64,000 nt of DNA. It comes from Hoyosella sp. YIM 151337. GTDB lineage: Bacteria > Actinomycetota > Actinomycetes > Mycobacteriales > Mycobacteriaceae. Below the pieces are notes generated by a model. It was not told the DNA's origin and did not search any database. It was given only the letters and a program-made list of their open reading frames with translations. The DNA is taken from positions 1-64,000 of the forward strand of contig NZ_JAPEIQ010000044.1 in NCBI RefSeq assembly GCF_026041215.1. The letters are read 5' to 3'. Shown piece after piece: positions 1 to 7,650 of the stretch. Numbering within the stretch: the first letter of the stretch is position 1; every line of letters begins with the position of its first letter. A program made the position numbers and the translations under genes.

Positions 1-361
1 CAAGGGCGGCCTGCAAATGAAGGCAAAGAAAGCGCCAGGCAAAGCGGCACCGGCGAAAGCCGCGCCCGCAGCGCCCGCGCCAGAACAGGCTGACGCAGCT
101 CCGGTCGCAAAGAAGGCACCCGCCAAGGGCGGCCTGCAAATGAAGGCAAAGAAAGCGCCAGGCAAAGCGGCACCGGCGAAAGCCGCACCCGCAGCGCCCG
201 CCCAGCCGGAAGCGTCGCAACAAGCCGCAGCCGAGGAAACCACGGCCCCACAGCCGGAATCTGCCGAGACGACGACCGCCCCCACCCCGGCTGCGGATGC
301 ACCGAAACCGATCCGCACCGGCGGTCTGCAAATGAAGGCGAAGAAGGCGCCCGGGAAGGCC
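1..361 (+). repeat. In-frame tandem repeat, about 80 bp units
   Basis: Positions 1-80 and 124-203 are the same apart from one base (offset 123 bp), covering the KGGLQMKAKKAPGK unit and its Ala/Pro extension. A third, more diverged copy of the core lies at about 319-361. The offset is a multiple of three, so copy number can change without shifting frame. The near identity of the first two copies at wobble positions suggests a recent duplication. Confidence 0.85.
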
Positions 362-571
362 CCCGCCAAGCCGACAACTGCCGATACGTCTGACTCTGGC
401 CAAGAGCCGACTGCTGAACCGGCTGCCGAAAAGGAGCCAGTTGCAGAGGTGACACCGGAGCCTGCTCCCGCGAATGAGTCGGATAACGGCAAACCGACCG
501 CGGAATCCGCGCCTAAGCCCAAGGGCCTTGCGATGCGGCCGGGAGCCAAGAAGCCCGGCGGAAAGAGCTAG
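2..571 (+). CDS. C-terminal Lys/Ala/Pro-rich repeat tail of a protein starting upstream (partial)
   Basis: The reading frame is already open at the left edge and stops with TAG at 569-571, so only a C-terminal tail of about 189 residues is visible. It is almost entirely Ala, Lys, Pro, Glu and Thr, with three copies of a unit around KGGLQMKAKKAPGK and a final variant, KGLAMRPGAKKPGGK. An internal ATG at 17 lies inside the repeat and is not a convincing start. In mycobacteria the gene upstream of aspC (Rv0337c) is Rv0338c, a membrane Fe-S oxidoreductase. Rhodococcus-type homologues, as I recall them, end in low-complexity tails with similar KGLGxxxGAKxPG motifs, so this is probably that tail. 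The enzymatic part is outside the window, so the assignment rests on context and the end motif. A stand-alone basic repeat protein is possible but less likely. Confidence 0.6.
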   Translation, partial: KGGLQMKAKKAPGKAAPAKAAPAAPAPEQADAAPVAKKAPAKGGLQMKAKKAPGKAAPAKAAPAAPAQPEASQQAAAEETTAPQPESAETTTAPTPAADAPKPIRTGGLQMKAKKAPGKAPAKPTTADTSDSGQEPTAEPAAEKEPVAEVTPEPAPANESDNGKPTAESAPKPKGLAMRPGAKKPGGKS

Positions 572-587
572 CAGCACCCCAACCAGC

Positions 588-626
588 CCGCAGCCACCAT
601 TCCTGACAACAGGGTGGTGGCTGCGG
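588..626 (+). terminator. Hairpin terminator after the repeat-tail gene
   Basis: A perfect 12-bp inverted repeat (588-599 with 615-626, CCGCAGCCACCA and its complement) with a 15-nt loop begins 17 nt after the stop codon and is followed by TCTTT. It separates the upstream gene from aspC. Confidence 0.7.
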
Positions 627-710
627 TCTTTGGTGGCTCAACCGAAGAGATCAGTCACAAATCGGCCCCCGCCGCACAAATTCGCTCGACAGCGGTGGCA
701 CGATAGGCAC

Positions 711-1967
711 GTGAGCCGAAATGATCCTTTGCCCGTGCACCACTACCATCCGAGAGTTCTGCAGCAGTCCAGCAAACTTCAGGATGTCCTCTACGAGATC
801 CGCGGACCTGTGCATGAGCACGCGGCGCGGCTCGAGGCGGAGGGGCACCGGATCCTCAAGCTGAATATCGGGAACCCCGCGCCGTTCGGGTTCGAAGCAC
901 CCGACGTGATCATGCGCGACATGATCGCAGCCCTTCCCTACGCGCAGGGATACTCCGATTCGAAGGGTGTTCTTTCGGCCCGTCGGGCGATCGTCACGCG
1001 TTACGAGCTGATCCCAGGTTTTCCCGAGTTCGATGTCGATGATGTATTTCTCGGCAACGGCGTGTCTGAACTGATCGTCATGGTCATGCAGTCGCTGCTC
1101 GACAACGGGGACGAGGTGCTCATCCCGGCGCCGGACTACCCGTTGTGGACGGCCGCGACGAGCCTCGCCGGGGGCACGCCGGTGCACTACCTCTGTTCCG
1201 AAGAGGACGAGTGGAATCCGGACGTCTCCGATATCGAAGCGAAGATCACCAAGAAGACCAAAGCGATCGTGGTCATCAACCCGAACAACCCCACCGGGGC
1301 CGTTTACTCGGACCACGTGCTGAACCAGATCGTCGACCTCGCGCGGAAGCACCGGCTCCTGCTACTCGCGGACGAGATCTACGACAAGATCCTGTACGAC
1401 GACGCGAAACATGTGTCCCTTGCGACGTTGGCTCCCGACCTCCTCACGCTCACGTTCAACGGACTGTCAAAGGCGTACCGCGTGGCCGGCTACCGTTCCG
1501 GCTGGCTCGTGATCACCGGGCCCAAAGACCATGCGCTGAGCTTCCTCGAGGGCATCAATCTGCTCGCGTCGATGCGGTTGTGCCCGAATGTGCCTGCCCA
1601 GCATGCAATACAAGTAGCGCTCGGCGGGCATCAAAGCATCGACGAGCTCGTGCTGCCTGGAGGGCGCCTGCTCGAGCAGCGTGACGTCGCGTGGGAGCGC
1701 CTCAACACAATCCCCGGCCTCAGCTGTGTGAAGCCGAAAGGTGCGCTGTACTGCTTCCCCAAGCTCGATCCCGAGGTTTACGAGATTCACAACGACGAAC
1801 AATTCGTGCAGGACTTGCTGCTGCACGAGAAAATTCTGGTCGTCCAGGGAACTGGCTTTAATTGGCCGGATCCTGACCACTTCCGGATTGTGACGCTCCC
1901 CTACTCTCGGGATCTGTCAGCGGCGATCGAACGGATCGGCAACTTCCTGGCTAGCTACTCGCAGTAG
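711..1967 (+). CDS. aspC: PLP-dependent aminotransferase (aspartate/alanine type, AspC/AlaA)
   Basis: This is a class I/II aminotransferase of about 418 residues, closely resembling M. tuberculosis Rv0337c. Such enzymes move an amino group between alanine or aspartate and 2-oxoglutarate or pyruvate in the cytoplasm. The N-terminal block SSKLQDVLYEIRGPVHEHAA, the stretch NPAPFGFEAPDVIMRDM and the PLP-lysine motif SKAYRVAGYRSGW (Lys254 from this start) match the family. VVINPNNPTGAVYS is the usual cofactor-binding stretch and FRIVTLPYS the substrate-arginine region. The frame is open further upstream, from 474, but that extension reads through the preceding terminator and is low complexity. GTG at 711 or GTG at 735 are the plausible starts; neither has a strong ribosome binding site. 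The 3' end overlaps the convergent gene ending at 1951 by 17 bp. Confidence 0.9.
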   Translation: MSRNDPLPVHHYHPRVLQQSSKLQDVLYEIRGPVHEHAARLEAEGHRILKLNIGNPAPFGFEAPDVIMRDMIAALPYAQGYSDSKGVLSARRAIVTRYELIPGFPEFDVDDVFLGNGVSELIVMVMQSLLDNGDEVLIPAPDYPLWTAATSLAGGTPVHYLCSEEDEWNPDVSDIEAKITKKTKAIVVINPNNPTGAVYSDHVLNQIVDLARKHRLLLLADEIYDKILYDDAKHVSLATLAPDLLTLTFNGLSKAYRVAGYRSGWLVITGPKDHALSFLEGINLLASMRLCPNVPAQHAIQVALGGHQSIDELVLPGGRLLEQRDVAWERLNTIPGLSCVKPKGALYCFPKLDPEVYEIHNDEQFVQDLLLHEKILVVQGTGFNWPDPDHFRIVTLPYSRDLSAAIERIGNFLASYSQ

Positions 1968-3396
1968 CCGGTTCTCGCTGGTCAGTCTCGCTCGCGTCGG
2001 CGGATGCATCGTTGTTGCTTCGATCGGACCCCTCCGACTCCCGGTCAGGCCGCGCCGGTTCATTTCCATCGGTGGGGGCCAGGGCTGGAGGATCGGTGAC
2101 TGGTTGCGCGGTTGCGGTCGGTTCGTCCCTCGGGGGACGCTGCCTGGTCCGTTCGGGCTCGGATGATCGCGTTCGTCGTGGCGGATCCGCGTTTGTGACC
2201 GGCGGCATCGTTGGTGCATTCATCTGCTCTGTGACACTGCTCACCGGGTCCTCTGTCGGTGCCGGTTCCGGCGAGGGTGTCGGTGACGGTGGTGGCATAG
2301 TGATTTCGTCCTCAGTCGGTTCGGCGGTAGCCGTCGGTGTTGCTTCGACGGGTGGCTGAAGGGTGGCCATCCATTCGGTGCGCGGTATACGCGTCCTATC
2401 CGTCTCCCACGGATACGGGTCACGCTGCGGCACGGTGACCGCGCCCTGCCGGTCTCTCACAATGCTGTCCCATTGAGAGTTGACCTCGGACGCCAGAAAG
2501 AGTCCTACACCGACTGCGGCGACAACGGAAATCGCGGCGGCAGTAACGAGTGTGCCCACAGGGAATCGTCTGCCGCGTGCGCCGGAGCCCGCAATCTGTG
2601 ATTCCGCCACCAGCCCGTGTACAACGGCGAATTCGGATTCGATCGGCCGTAGCACGGGGACGCGGAACCAGTCGCTCGCCAACTCGACAAGAAAAGGCAA
2701 CTGCGCCCCGGCGCCCACGAGGGCGATGGCTGTGACGGCAGCTGATGCTCCGGAAAGGGTTCTAGCGATACCTGCGAAGGACGCCGCGACGATGGGTGCC
2801 GCAATGCGGTCGAGCTCTTCCGTTGTGAGGGCAACACGCTCCCCACCCACATCGATTACTGCGCTGTTAGACGAAGAAAGAGCCTCTTTGAGCCGTTGGG
2901 CCGCGCGCTGAAGATCACCCTGCTGGATCGGTGCCAGACTCAGGCTTCGCTCATACAAATAGGAGGCAATCGCTTGATCGAGTGCGGCGCCACTGGGGCT
3001 GGTGTCAGTCACTTGCTGCAGCACTGCGCCATCTGACGCATCGACGAGCACATATCGGACAGCCGCAGACCCGAAGTCACATACCAGGAGATAACCTTCG
3101 CGCGGGAGATCCATTGAATCAAAGATCCCCGCCCACGCTGCGGTTCCCGCCGGCACCGGGATGGGCTGGTAACCCCCGTCCCGCAGTGCACCGATCACGC
3201 CCGGGCGACTCGAATCAGCGACCCGCACCGCTGCTTCGTGCTTGAGCGAAATCCGGTGCTTGCGTTCGATGCTTGCCACGAGCTCGATCAGGTCTGCGCC
3301 GTCTGCCAGGGTGCCGTATTTAACCGCGCCCTCGGAGGTTTTCAGCGCCCATCGAACGTTCGCTTCGCCTGCCGCGATGCCGATTGTCGCCGCCAC
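1951..3396 (-). CDS. Membrane-anchored Hsp70/actin-fold-like protein with Pro/Thr-rich tail (copy 2)
   Basis: This 481-residue protein has a soluble N-terminal region, one transmembrane helix (about 281-304) and a long Pro/Thr/Glu/Arg-rich tail (about 340-481). The N-terminal region has the spacing of an actin/Hsp70 ATPase: a phosphate-1-like GIAAGEANVRWAL (6-18), a phosphate-2-like LLVCDFGSAAVRYVLVD (about 104-120) and an adenosine-loop-like ALVGAGAQLPFLVELA (about 226-241). The acidic and glycine residues of real ATPases are only partly kept, so ATP binding is uncertain. It lies 64 bp downstream of a paralogue with the same architecture, so they probably form an operon. The start is GTG behind GGGGGA. 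It resembles the Pro/Thr-rich Rv0312-type proteins of mycobacteria, as far as I can recall. The function is unknown; a cytoplasmic sensor with an exported tail is an inference. Confidence 0.75.
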   Translation of the reverse strand: MAATIGIAAGEANVRWALKTSEGAVKYGTLADGADLIELVASIERKHRISLKHEAAVRVADSSRPGVIGALRDGGYQPIPVPAGTAAWAGIFDSMDLPREGYLLVCDFGSAAVRYVLVDASDGAVLQQVTDTSPSGAALDQAIASYLYERSLSLAPIQQGDLQRAAQRLKEALSSSNSAVIDVGGERVALTTEELDRIAAPIVAASFAGIARTLSGASAAVTAIALVGAGAQLPFLVELASDWFRVPVLRPIESEFAVVHGLVAESQIAGSGARGRRFPVGTLVTAAAISVVAAVGVGLFLASEVNSQWDSIVRDRQGAVTVPQRDPYPWETDRTRIPRTEWMATLQPPVEATPTATAEPTEDEITMPPPSPTPSPEPAPTEDPVSSVTEQMNAPTMPPVTNADPPRRTRSSEPERTRQRPPRDEPTATAQPVTDPPALAPTDGNEPARPDRESEGSDRSNNDASADASETDQREPATASS

Positions 3397-3460
3397 ACGA
3401 TCCCCCGCTCAGCTGGAAGCGCTTCTTGCGCGCGTCCAGGATATACGCGGACCTGCCAGA

Positions 3461-4864
3461 TCAGAATCCCAGCGGGATTTGTGTCAGAGTGTCGCCAGGG
3501 TCTGCCGGTTGCTCGTCACGCTGGTCCCCGCTGGGTTCATCACCCGGGTCAGTGTCCTCCCCGGCGACGGCTGCGCCGTCATCGGATGCGCTGTCGTGAT
3601 CCGGATTCGCTTCGGCGCTGCCATCGTCAACCGGTTGACCAGCTTCCGTCCGCCCCGGAAGTTCGTGCGCTTCGCCCGGTTCGGGGGCCGGAGCAGGCGG
3701 AGGCAGCAGCGGGGGCACCACTGGTTCAACTGGAGCGGGCGGAATGAACGGCGCGGGCTCGTCAGCCGCCGGTGCGGGCTCAGGCTCTTCTACCGGTTCA
3801 GGAGCGGTTTCCGCTGGCACAGGATCAGCGGCTACGGGCCGCTCAGCGTTATCTGGCCGACTGAGTTCGGCTGAGGACTGCCGGTCCGACCGCTGGCCCC
3901 ATTCTTGTGACGTAGTCGCCGCCTGGTGCACACCGAGACCTGTGCCGGCTAACAGCGCAATGACTGCGGCACCCATGAGCAGCCGCCGCGAGTTGGGTGA
4001 TCGGCGATGCACGGCGGGCTGGCGCCGCCGCGCTCCGACACGTGCCGCCTTGACGACCGAAACGGTGCTAGCAGGGTTCGCGCCGGTTTGCTCAGCCGCG
4101 TGCACGACTGTGACAAGACTTGCCGCACCGATAGCTGCAACAGCGGCTGGGTCCTCAGGCACGATGATCGGTACGTTGCGGTACTCGCGGGCGACCGGAG
4201 CGAGCAAGACGGCTGAAGCGCCGAGCAGGTAGATCGATTTCGCGTCCCGGCTGCTGTCAGCTGCGAGTTGCATCGCCGCGCTGAATGACTGGTGAGCACC
4301 GCGCGAGATCCGCTCAGTGACGTCAGTTCGATGGACTGTGACGCCGCCTGCCTGGGCGGTTGCGCGGTCCGCCAGGAGGGTCCTCAACTCTTCGATGCGA
4401 TGGCGGCTCCCCGTAAGTTGACGGATTGCCTCATCGATCGTTCGCTGCCCCATGAACGGGTGGTAGTCACGCGCGAGCGTCTCCCCTGATTCGGGGTCCA
4501 GAAGGCTCACCGTCGCAGCGTTGTCCCCCAGGCTGTACAAGATTACGTCGCCCGGCGCCATGAAGACGCCGATCTCCTGCAGGTATGCCCACTGAGCAGA
4601 GGCGATGTCGACGAATTGCAGGGTGCGGTCGCCATCATTGAGCGCACCTTCGATGGCTCGCACTGGTTCCCGACTGGGGCTTGCGATGACCACCGATCTG
4701 ATGGGACCTGCCCACTCTTCCATCAAAGTGACAGCCCTGGCGACAGCAGTGCCGACGCCCTCACTTCCCACCGGGACGGTCTGCTCGTCGCATGAACCGT
4801 CCGGGTAGCGCAGCGCGGAACGTACATGCCGCGCGTCGACCGCGATGCCCAGTACCGATCCCAC
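3461..4864 (-). CDS. Membrane-anchored Hsp70/actin-fold-like protein with Pro/Glu-rich tail (copy 1)
   Basis: This 467-residue protein is the upstream member of the pair. It has the same order of parts: GIAVDARHVRSAL (5-17), ILYSLGDNAATVSLLD (about 107-122), IYLLGASAVLLAPVARE (about 219-235), one transmembrane helix (about 297-320) and a Pro/Glu/Ala/Asp-rich C-terminal segment to the end. In copy 1 the phosphate-1-like loop keeps an Asp (GIAVDA) that copy 2 lacks, so it is the better candidate for nucleotide binding. The start is GTG with an AAGGGAC ribosome binding site 7 nt upstream. It is probably co-transcribed with the following gene. The topology is inferred to be N-in with the proline-rich tail outside, which is typical of wall-spanning or wall-sensing tails. 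No close functional assignment is possible from sequence alone. Confidence 0.75.
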   Translation of the reverse strand: MGSVLGIAVDARHVRSALRYPDGSCDEQTVPVGSEGVGTAVARAVTLMEEWAGPIRSVVIASPSREPVRAIEGALNDGDRTLQFVDIASAQWAYLQEIGVFMAPGDVILYSLGDNAATVSLLDPESGETLARDYHPFMGQRTIDEAIRQLTGSRHRIEELRTLLADRATAQAGGVTVHRTDVTERISRGAHQSFSAAMQLAADSSRDAKSIYLLGASAVLLAPVAREYRNVPIIVPEDPAAVAAIGAASLVTVVHAAEQTGANPASTVSVVKAARVGARRRQPAVHRRSPNSRRLLMGAAVIALLAGTGLGVHQAATTSQEWGQRSDRQSSAELSRPDNAERPVAADPVPAETAPEPVEEPEPAPAADEPAPFIPPAPVEPVVPPLLPPPAPAPEPGEAHELPGRTEAGQPVDDGSAEANPDHDSASDDGAAVAGEDTDPGDEPSGDQRDEQPADPGDTLTQIPLGF

Positions 4865-4985
4865 TTGCTGTCCCTTCCGCCTGCCAGCAGGTGACCAGCG
4901 AAGTCACCTCGTCAGCAAGTGTGCAGGCAGCTCCAGCGACTGATACACGAAACGTGTCCGTTCGCTGTCAAATCGCAACACACGG

Positions 4986-6314
4986 TTACGAGGCGCTCCG
5001 GCCGAGCGCACGATACCGCCAGCCGGCCTGCACCCATTTGGGCGCGTTGAGACAGTTTCGGCCATCCGCGATGACTTTATTGCGCACAACGCCGTCGAGG
5101 ACGTCCGGGTCGAGATCGCGAAATTCCCGCCACTCGGTGAGCACCAGCACGATATCCGCGTTTTCACACGCTGTGGTCACCGCATCGGCGTATTCGAGCG
5201 TCGGGAACACTTTCCTTGCGTTGTCCATGGCTTTCGGGTCGTAAACGCTGACGTTGCCGCCTTTGAGCTGCATCTGCCCAGCCACGTTGAGAGCCGGCGA
5301 ATCTCGGACGTCATCGGAATCCGGCTTGAACGCTGCACCCAAGACCGCGATGTTCTTCCCGAGCAAAGAGCCGCCACTCGCCGCGGTCGCGAGTTCGACC
5401 ATGCGCGAGCGGCGGCGCATGTTGATGCTGTCGACCTCACGCAAGAACGTGAGCGCCTGATCAGCACCAAGCTCACCAGCGCGCGCCATGAAGGCGCGAA
5501 TGTCCTTCGGTAAGCATCCTCCACCAAAGCCAAGACCAGCGTTGAGGAACTTCCGCCCGATGCGATTGTCGTAGCCGATCGCATCGGCAAGCAGCGTCAC
5601 ATCGCCACCCACTGCTTCACACACTTCCGCCATCGCATTGATGAAGGAGATTTTTGTGGCGAGGAACGCATTTGCGCTGACCTTCACCAATTCCGCCGTC
5701 GCATAATCCATGACAAGGAACGGTGTACCAGCTTGCACGGCGCTCGCGTATATGTCGCGGAGGATTCCTTCCGCGCGCCCACCCGGGCGCGCGCCGATGA
5801 CGATGCGGTCGGGCTCGAGCGTGTCTTTGATCGCAAACCCCTCGCGGAGAAACTCCGGGTTCCAGGCGAGTTCGACATCGGCACCGGCAGGCGCGAGCTG
5901 CTGTACACGGTCAGCCAGCGCGGCTGCGGTGCCCACCGGCACTGTCGACTTGCCCGCGATGAGCGCCGGTCGGGTGAGCAGCGGCGCCAGCGTATCGATG
6001 ACGGCGTGCACATACTTGAGATCGGCGCCGTAGTCACCGCGCCGCTGCGGCGTGCCAACGCCAAGAAAATGCACGTCGCCGAACTCAGCGGCCTCCTCAT
6101 ACGACGTGGTGAAAGCAAGTCGGCCATTCTCAATATTTCGCTGCAGGAGTTCAGTCAGACCGGGTTCATAGAAGGGCACCTCACCGGCCCGGAGGCGGGC
6201 GATCTTCTTCACGTCCACGTCCACACCCAGTACCTCGTGCCCCAGCTCAGCCATGCAGGCGGCGTGTGTAGCCCCAAGATACCCAGTTCCGAAGACGGCC
6301 ATCCGAATCGACAT
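4986..6314 (-). CDS. udgA: UDP-glucose 6-dehydrogenase
   Basis: This 442-residue enzyme oxidises UDP-glucose twice with NAD+ to UDP-glucuronate, a cytoplasmic sugar-nucleotide precursor for envelope glycans. The NAD-binding motif is MAVFGTGYLGATHAACMAEL at the N terminus. The WNPEFLREGFA stretch, KVSANAFLATKISFINA and the catalytic cysteine motif GLGFGGGCLPKDIRAFMARA (Cys267) are intact, and the C-terminal UDP-binding domain (LTEWREFRDLDPD) follows. It matches M. tuberculosis Rv0322 along its length. ATG at 6314 is chosen because the protein then starts just before the Rossmann fold. GTG at 6344 and ATG at 6302 are alternatives, and none has a clear ribosome binding site. The 121-bp gap to the Hsp70-like gene downstream holds nothing I recognise. 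Confidence 0.93.
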   Translation of the reverse strand: MSIRMAVFGTGYLGATHAACMAELGHEVLGVDVDVKKIARLRAGEVPFYEPGLTELLQRNIENGRLAFTTSYEEAAEFGDVHFLGVGTPQRRGDYGADLKYVHAVIDTLAPLLTRPALIAGKSTVPVGTAAALADRVQQLAPAGADVELAWNPEFLREGFAIKDTLEPDRIVIGARPGGRAEGILRDIYASAVQAGTPFLVMDYATAELVKVSANAFLATKISFINAMAEVCEAVGGDVTLLADAIGYDNRIGRKFLNAGLGFGGGCLPKDIRAFMARAGELGADQALTFLREVDSINMRRRSRMVELATAASGGSLLGKNIAVLGAAFKPDSDDVRDSPALNVAGQMQLKGGNVSVYDPKAMDNARKVFPTLEYADAVTTACENADIVLVLTEWREFRDLDPDVLDGVVRNKVIADGRNCLNAPKWVQAGWRYRALGRSAS

Positions 6315-6499
6315 GGCTGGACAATATGGGCGCTTAATGAACACAAGGCATCCGCATTCTGAAGTCCATCCAATCAGTTATCGCTAATTCGCTGACGTCC
6401 TCCGCTTCGTTGCTGAGAGCTACTCAAACCTGGAACGGCCTCACTTTTGAGGCGTAGGCTTCCACATGAGGTACGTGACTAAACCATGAGGGAGAAACT

Positions 6500-7294
6500 A
6501 TGCCGCACCGAGCTTCGTCCGCCCTCGGTACGCCCTGCTGGATCGACCTTATTAGTACTGAACCCGACCTCGTGACCCCCTTCTACACCGGGCTTTTCGG
6601 GTGGAGTTCCGAGCGCTCGGGCGAAGGCGACGAAGATTACGTGATGTTCTACCTCGACGGCCAGGCTGTGGCCGGATTGGGTCCGAATACCCCCGGATCA
6701 GATTTGCCTGATTCATGGACCGTGTACATGGCCGTGGCGGACGTGGACGAGACTATCGCCGCGGTTCAGAAGGCTGGCGGACGCACAGTAGTTCCTGCGA
6801 CCACAGTCGGGCCGGAAGGCCGTTTCGCCCTCATCGTCGACCCCGGTGGTGCAGTGCTCGGCCTGTGGGAAGCCGGGCAGCAATCCGGCCTTGAAGTGAT
6901 CGCCGAGCCAGGCGCACCAGTCTGGTTCGAATTGAACACACTCGATATCGATGCGGCACTGCCCTTTTACCGAGACGTCTTCGGCTGGCAGTTTCAGCCG
7001 CTCGGCGCTGAGGGGATGCGCTACGAAACCGCCGTCGTCGAAGGGGAGCAGGTGTGCGGCATATTCGACGCCAAGGGGTCGCTGCCAGACGGTTCAGTTT
7101 CGCACTGGCACGCGTATCTCGGCACTGCTGATACGGATGCGACCGTGGAGCAAGCCCTCGAATTCGGCGGGAAACTCACAGCTGAGCCCTTCGACACAGA
7201 ATACGGGCGTATCGCCCATATTCTCGACCCCTCCGGAGCTGCAGTAGCCCTCTGCTCAATACCCGCGGCAGAGGATGAAGAAACGCCGGGGTGA
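6500..7294 (+). CDS. Two-domain VOC (glyoxalase/bleomycin-resistance fold) protein
   Basis: This 264-residue protein has two VOC half-domains. The first runs from about residue 8 to 125 (WIDLISTEPDLVTPFYTGLF, ending ALIVDPGGAVLGLWE); the second from about 136 to 255 (WFELNTLDIDAALPFYRDVF, ending AHILDPSGAAVALC). The tandem layout matches the mycobacterial Rv0577/Rv0911 antigens, which are usually annotated as glyoxalase-like and have no settled substrate. Metal-site residues are not conserved well enough to predict an enzymatic reaction. The start is well supported by GAGGGAG about 7 nt before the ATG. It is a single gene between udgA on the opposite strand and the tRNA gene. Confidence 0.88.
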   Translation: MPHRASSALGTPCWIDLISTEPDLVTPFYTGLFGWSSERSGEGDEDYVMFYLDGQAVAGLGPNTPGSDLPDSWTVYMAVADVDETIAAVQKAGGRTVVPATTVGPEGRFALIVDPGGAVLGLWEAGQQSGLEVIAEPGAPVWFELNTLDIDAALPFYRDVFGWQFQPLGAEGMRYETAVVEGEQVCGIFDAKGSLPDGSVSHWHAYLGTADTDATVEQALEFGGKLTAEPFDTEYGRIAHILDPSGAAVALCSIPAAEDEETPG

Positions 7295-7367
7295 CACGAG
7301 CTGGGGCCGTTTACGCATTGACGGCCGAGGCTTGCTAAACTCGGCAGCCGCAGCACATCGCGGCAGC

Positions 7368-7438
7368 GCCGATGTAGTTCAATGGTAGAACATCAGCTTC
7401 CCAAGCTGAATACGCGGGTTCGATTCCCGTCATCGGCT
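7368..7438 (+). tRNA. tRNA-Gly (anticodon CCC)
   Basis: The 71-nt sequence folds as a complete cloverleaf. The acceptor stem GCCGATG pairs with CATCGGC, the anticodon stem TCAGC pairs with GCTGA around the loop TTCCCAA (anticodon CCC), and the T arm is CGGGTTCGATTCCCG. The CCA end is not encoded. Confidence 0.96.
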
Positions 7439-7441
7439 CTT

Positions 7442-7491
7442 ACGACGAACGCCCTGGTAGAGGACTTGACTTCCGCCGGGGCGTTCGTCGT
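7442..7491 (+). terminator. Hairpin terminator after tRNA-Gly
   Basis: A 13-bp perfect inverted repeat (ACGACGAACGCCC at 7442-7454 with its complement at 7479-7491) begins 4 nt after the tRNA. The remaining 159 bp to the next gene hold no other structure that I can see. Confidence 0.75.
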
Positions 7492-7650
7492 TGGCTAAGC
7501 CTGGGCGTCGCCGCTCCCCGCTGAAGGTAATCAATCGCCGACCCCCGCGCGCCCCCTCACAAAACCCGGCTTCGTTTGCTTGAATGACCCCACCGGTGCG
7601 GCCGCAACGGCGCGTAATTTGCCTGCCCGGAAGGCAACCGAGGGATACGC

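Noticed and set aside
1-361. Left-edge repeats as a CRISPR array
   Set aside because: The repeats are in frame in a coding sequence, only two to three copies, with no unique spacers.
7368-7650. tRNA-Gly as an integration site of a mobile element
   Set aside because: I saw no second copy of the tRNA 3' end and no integrase gene nearby.
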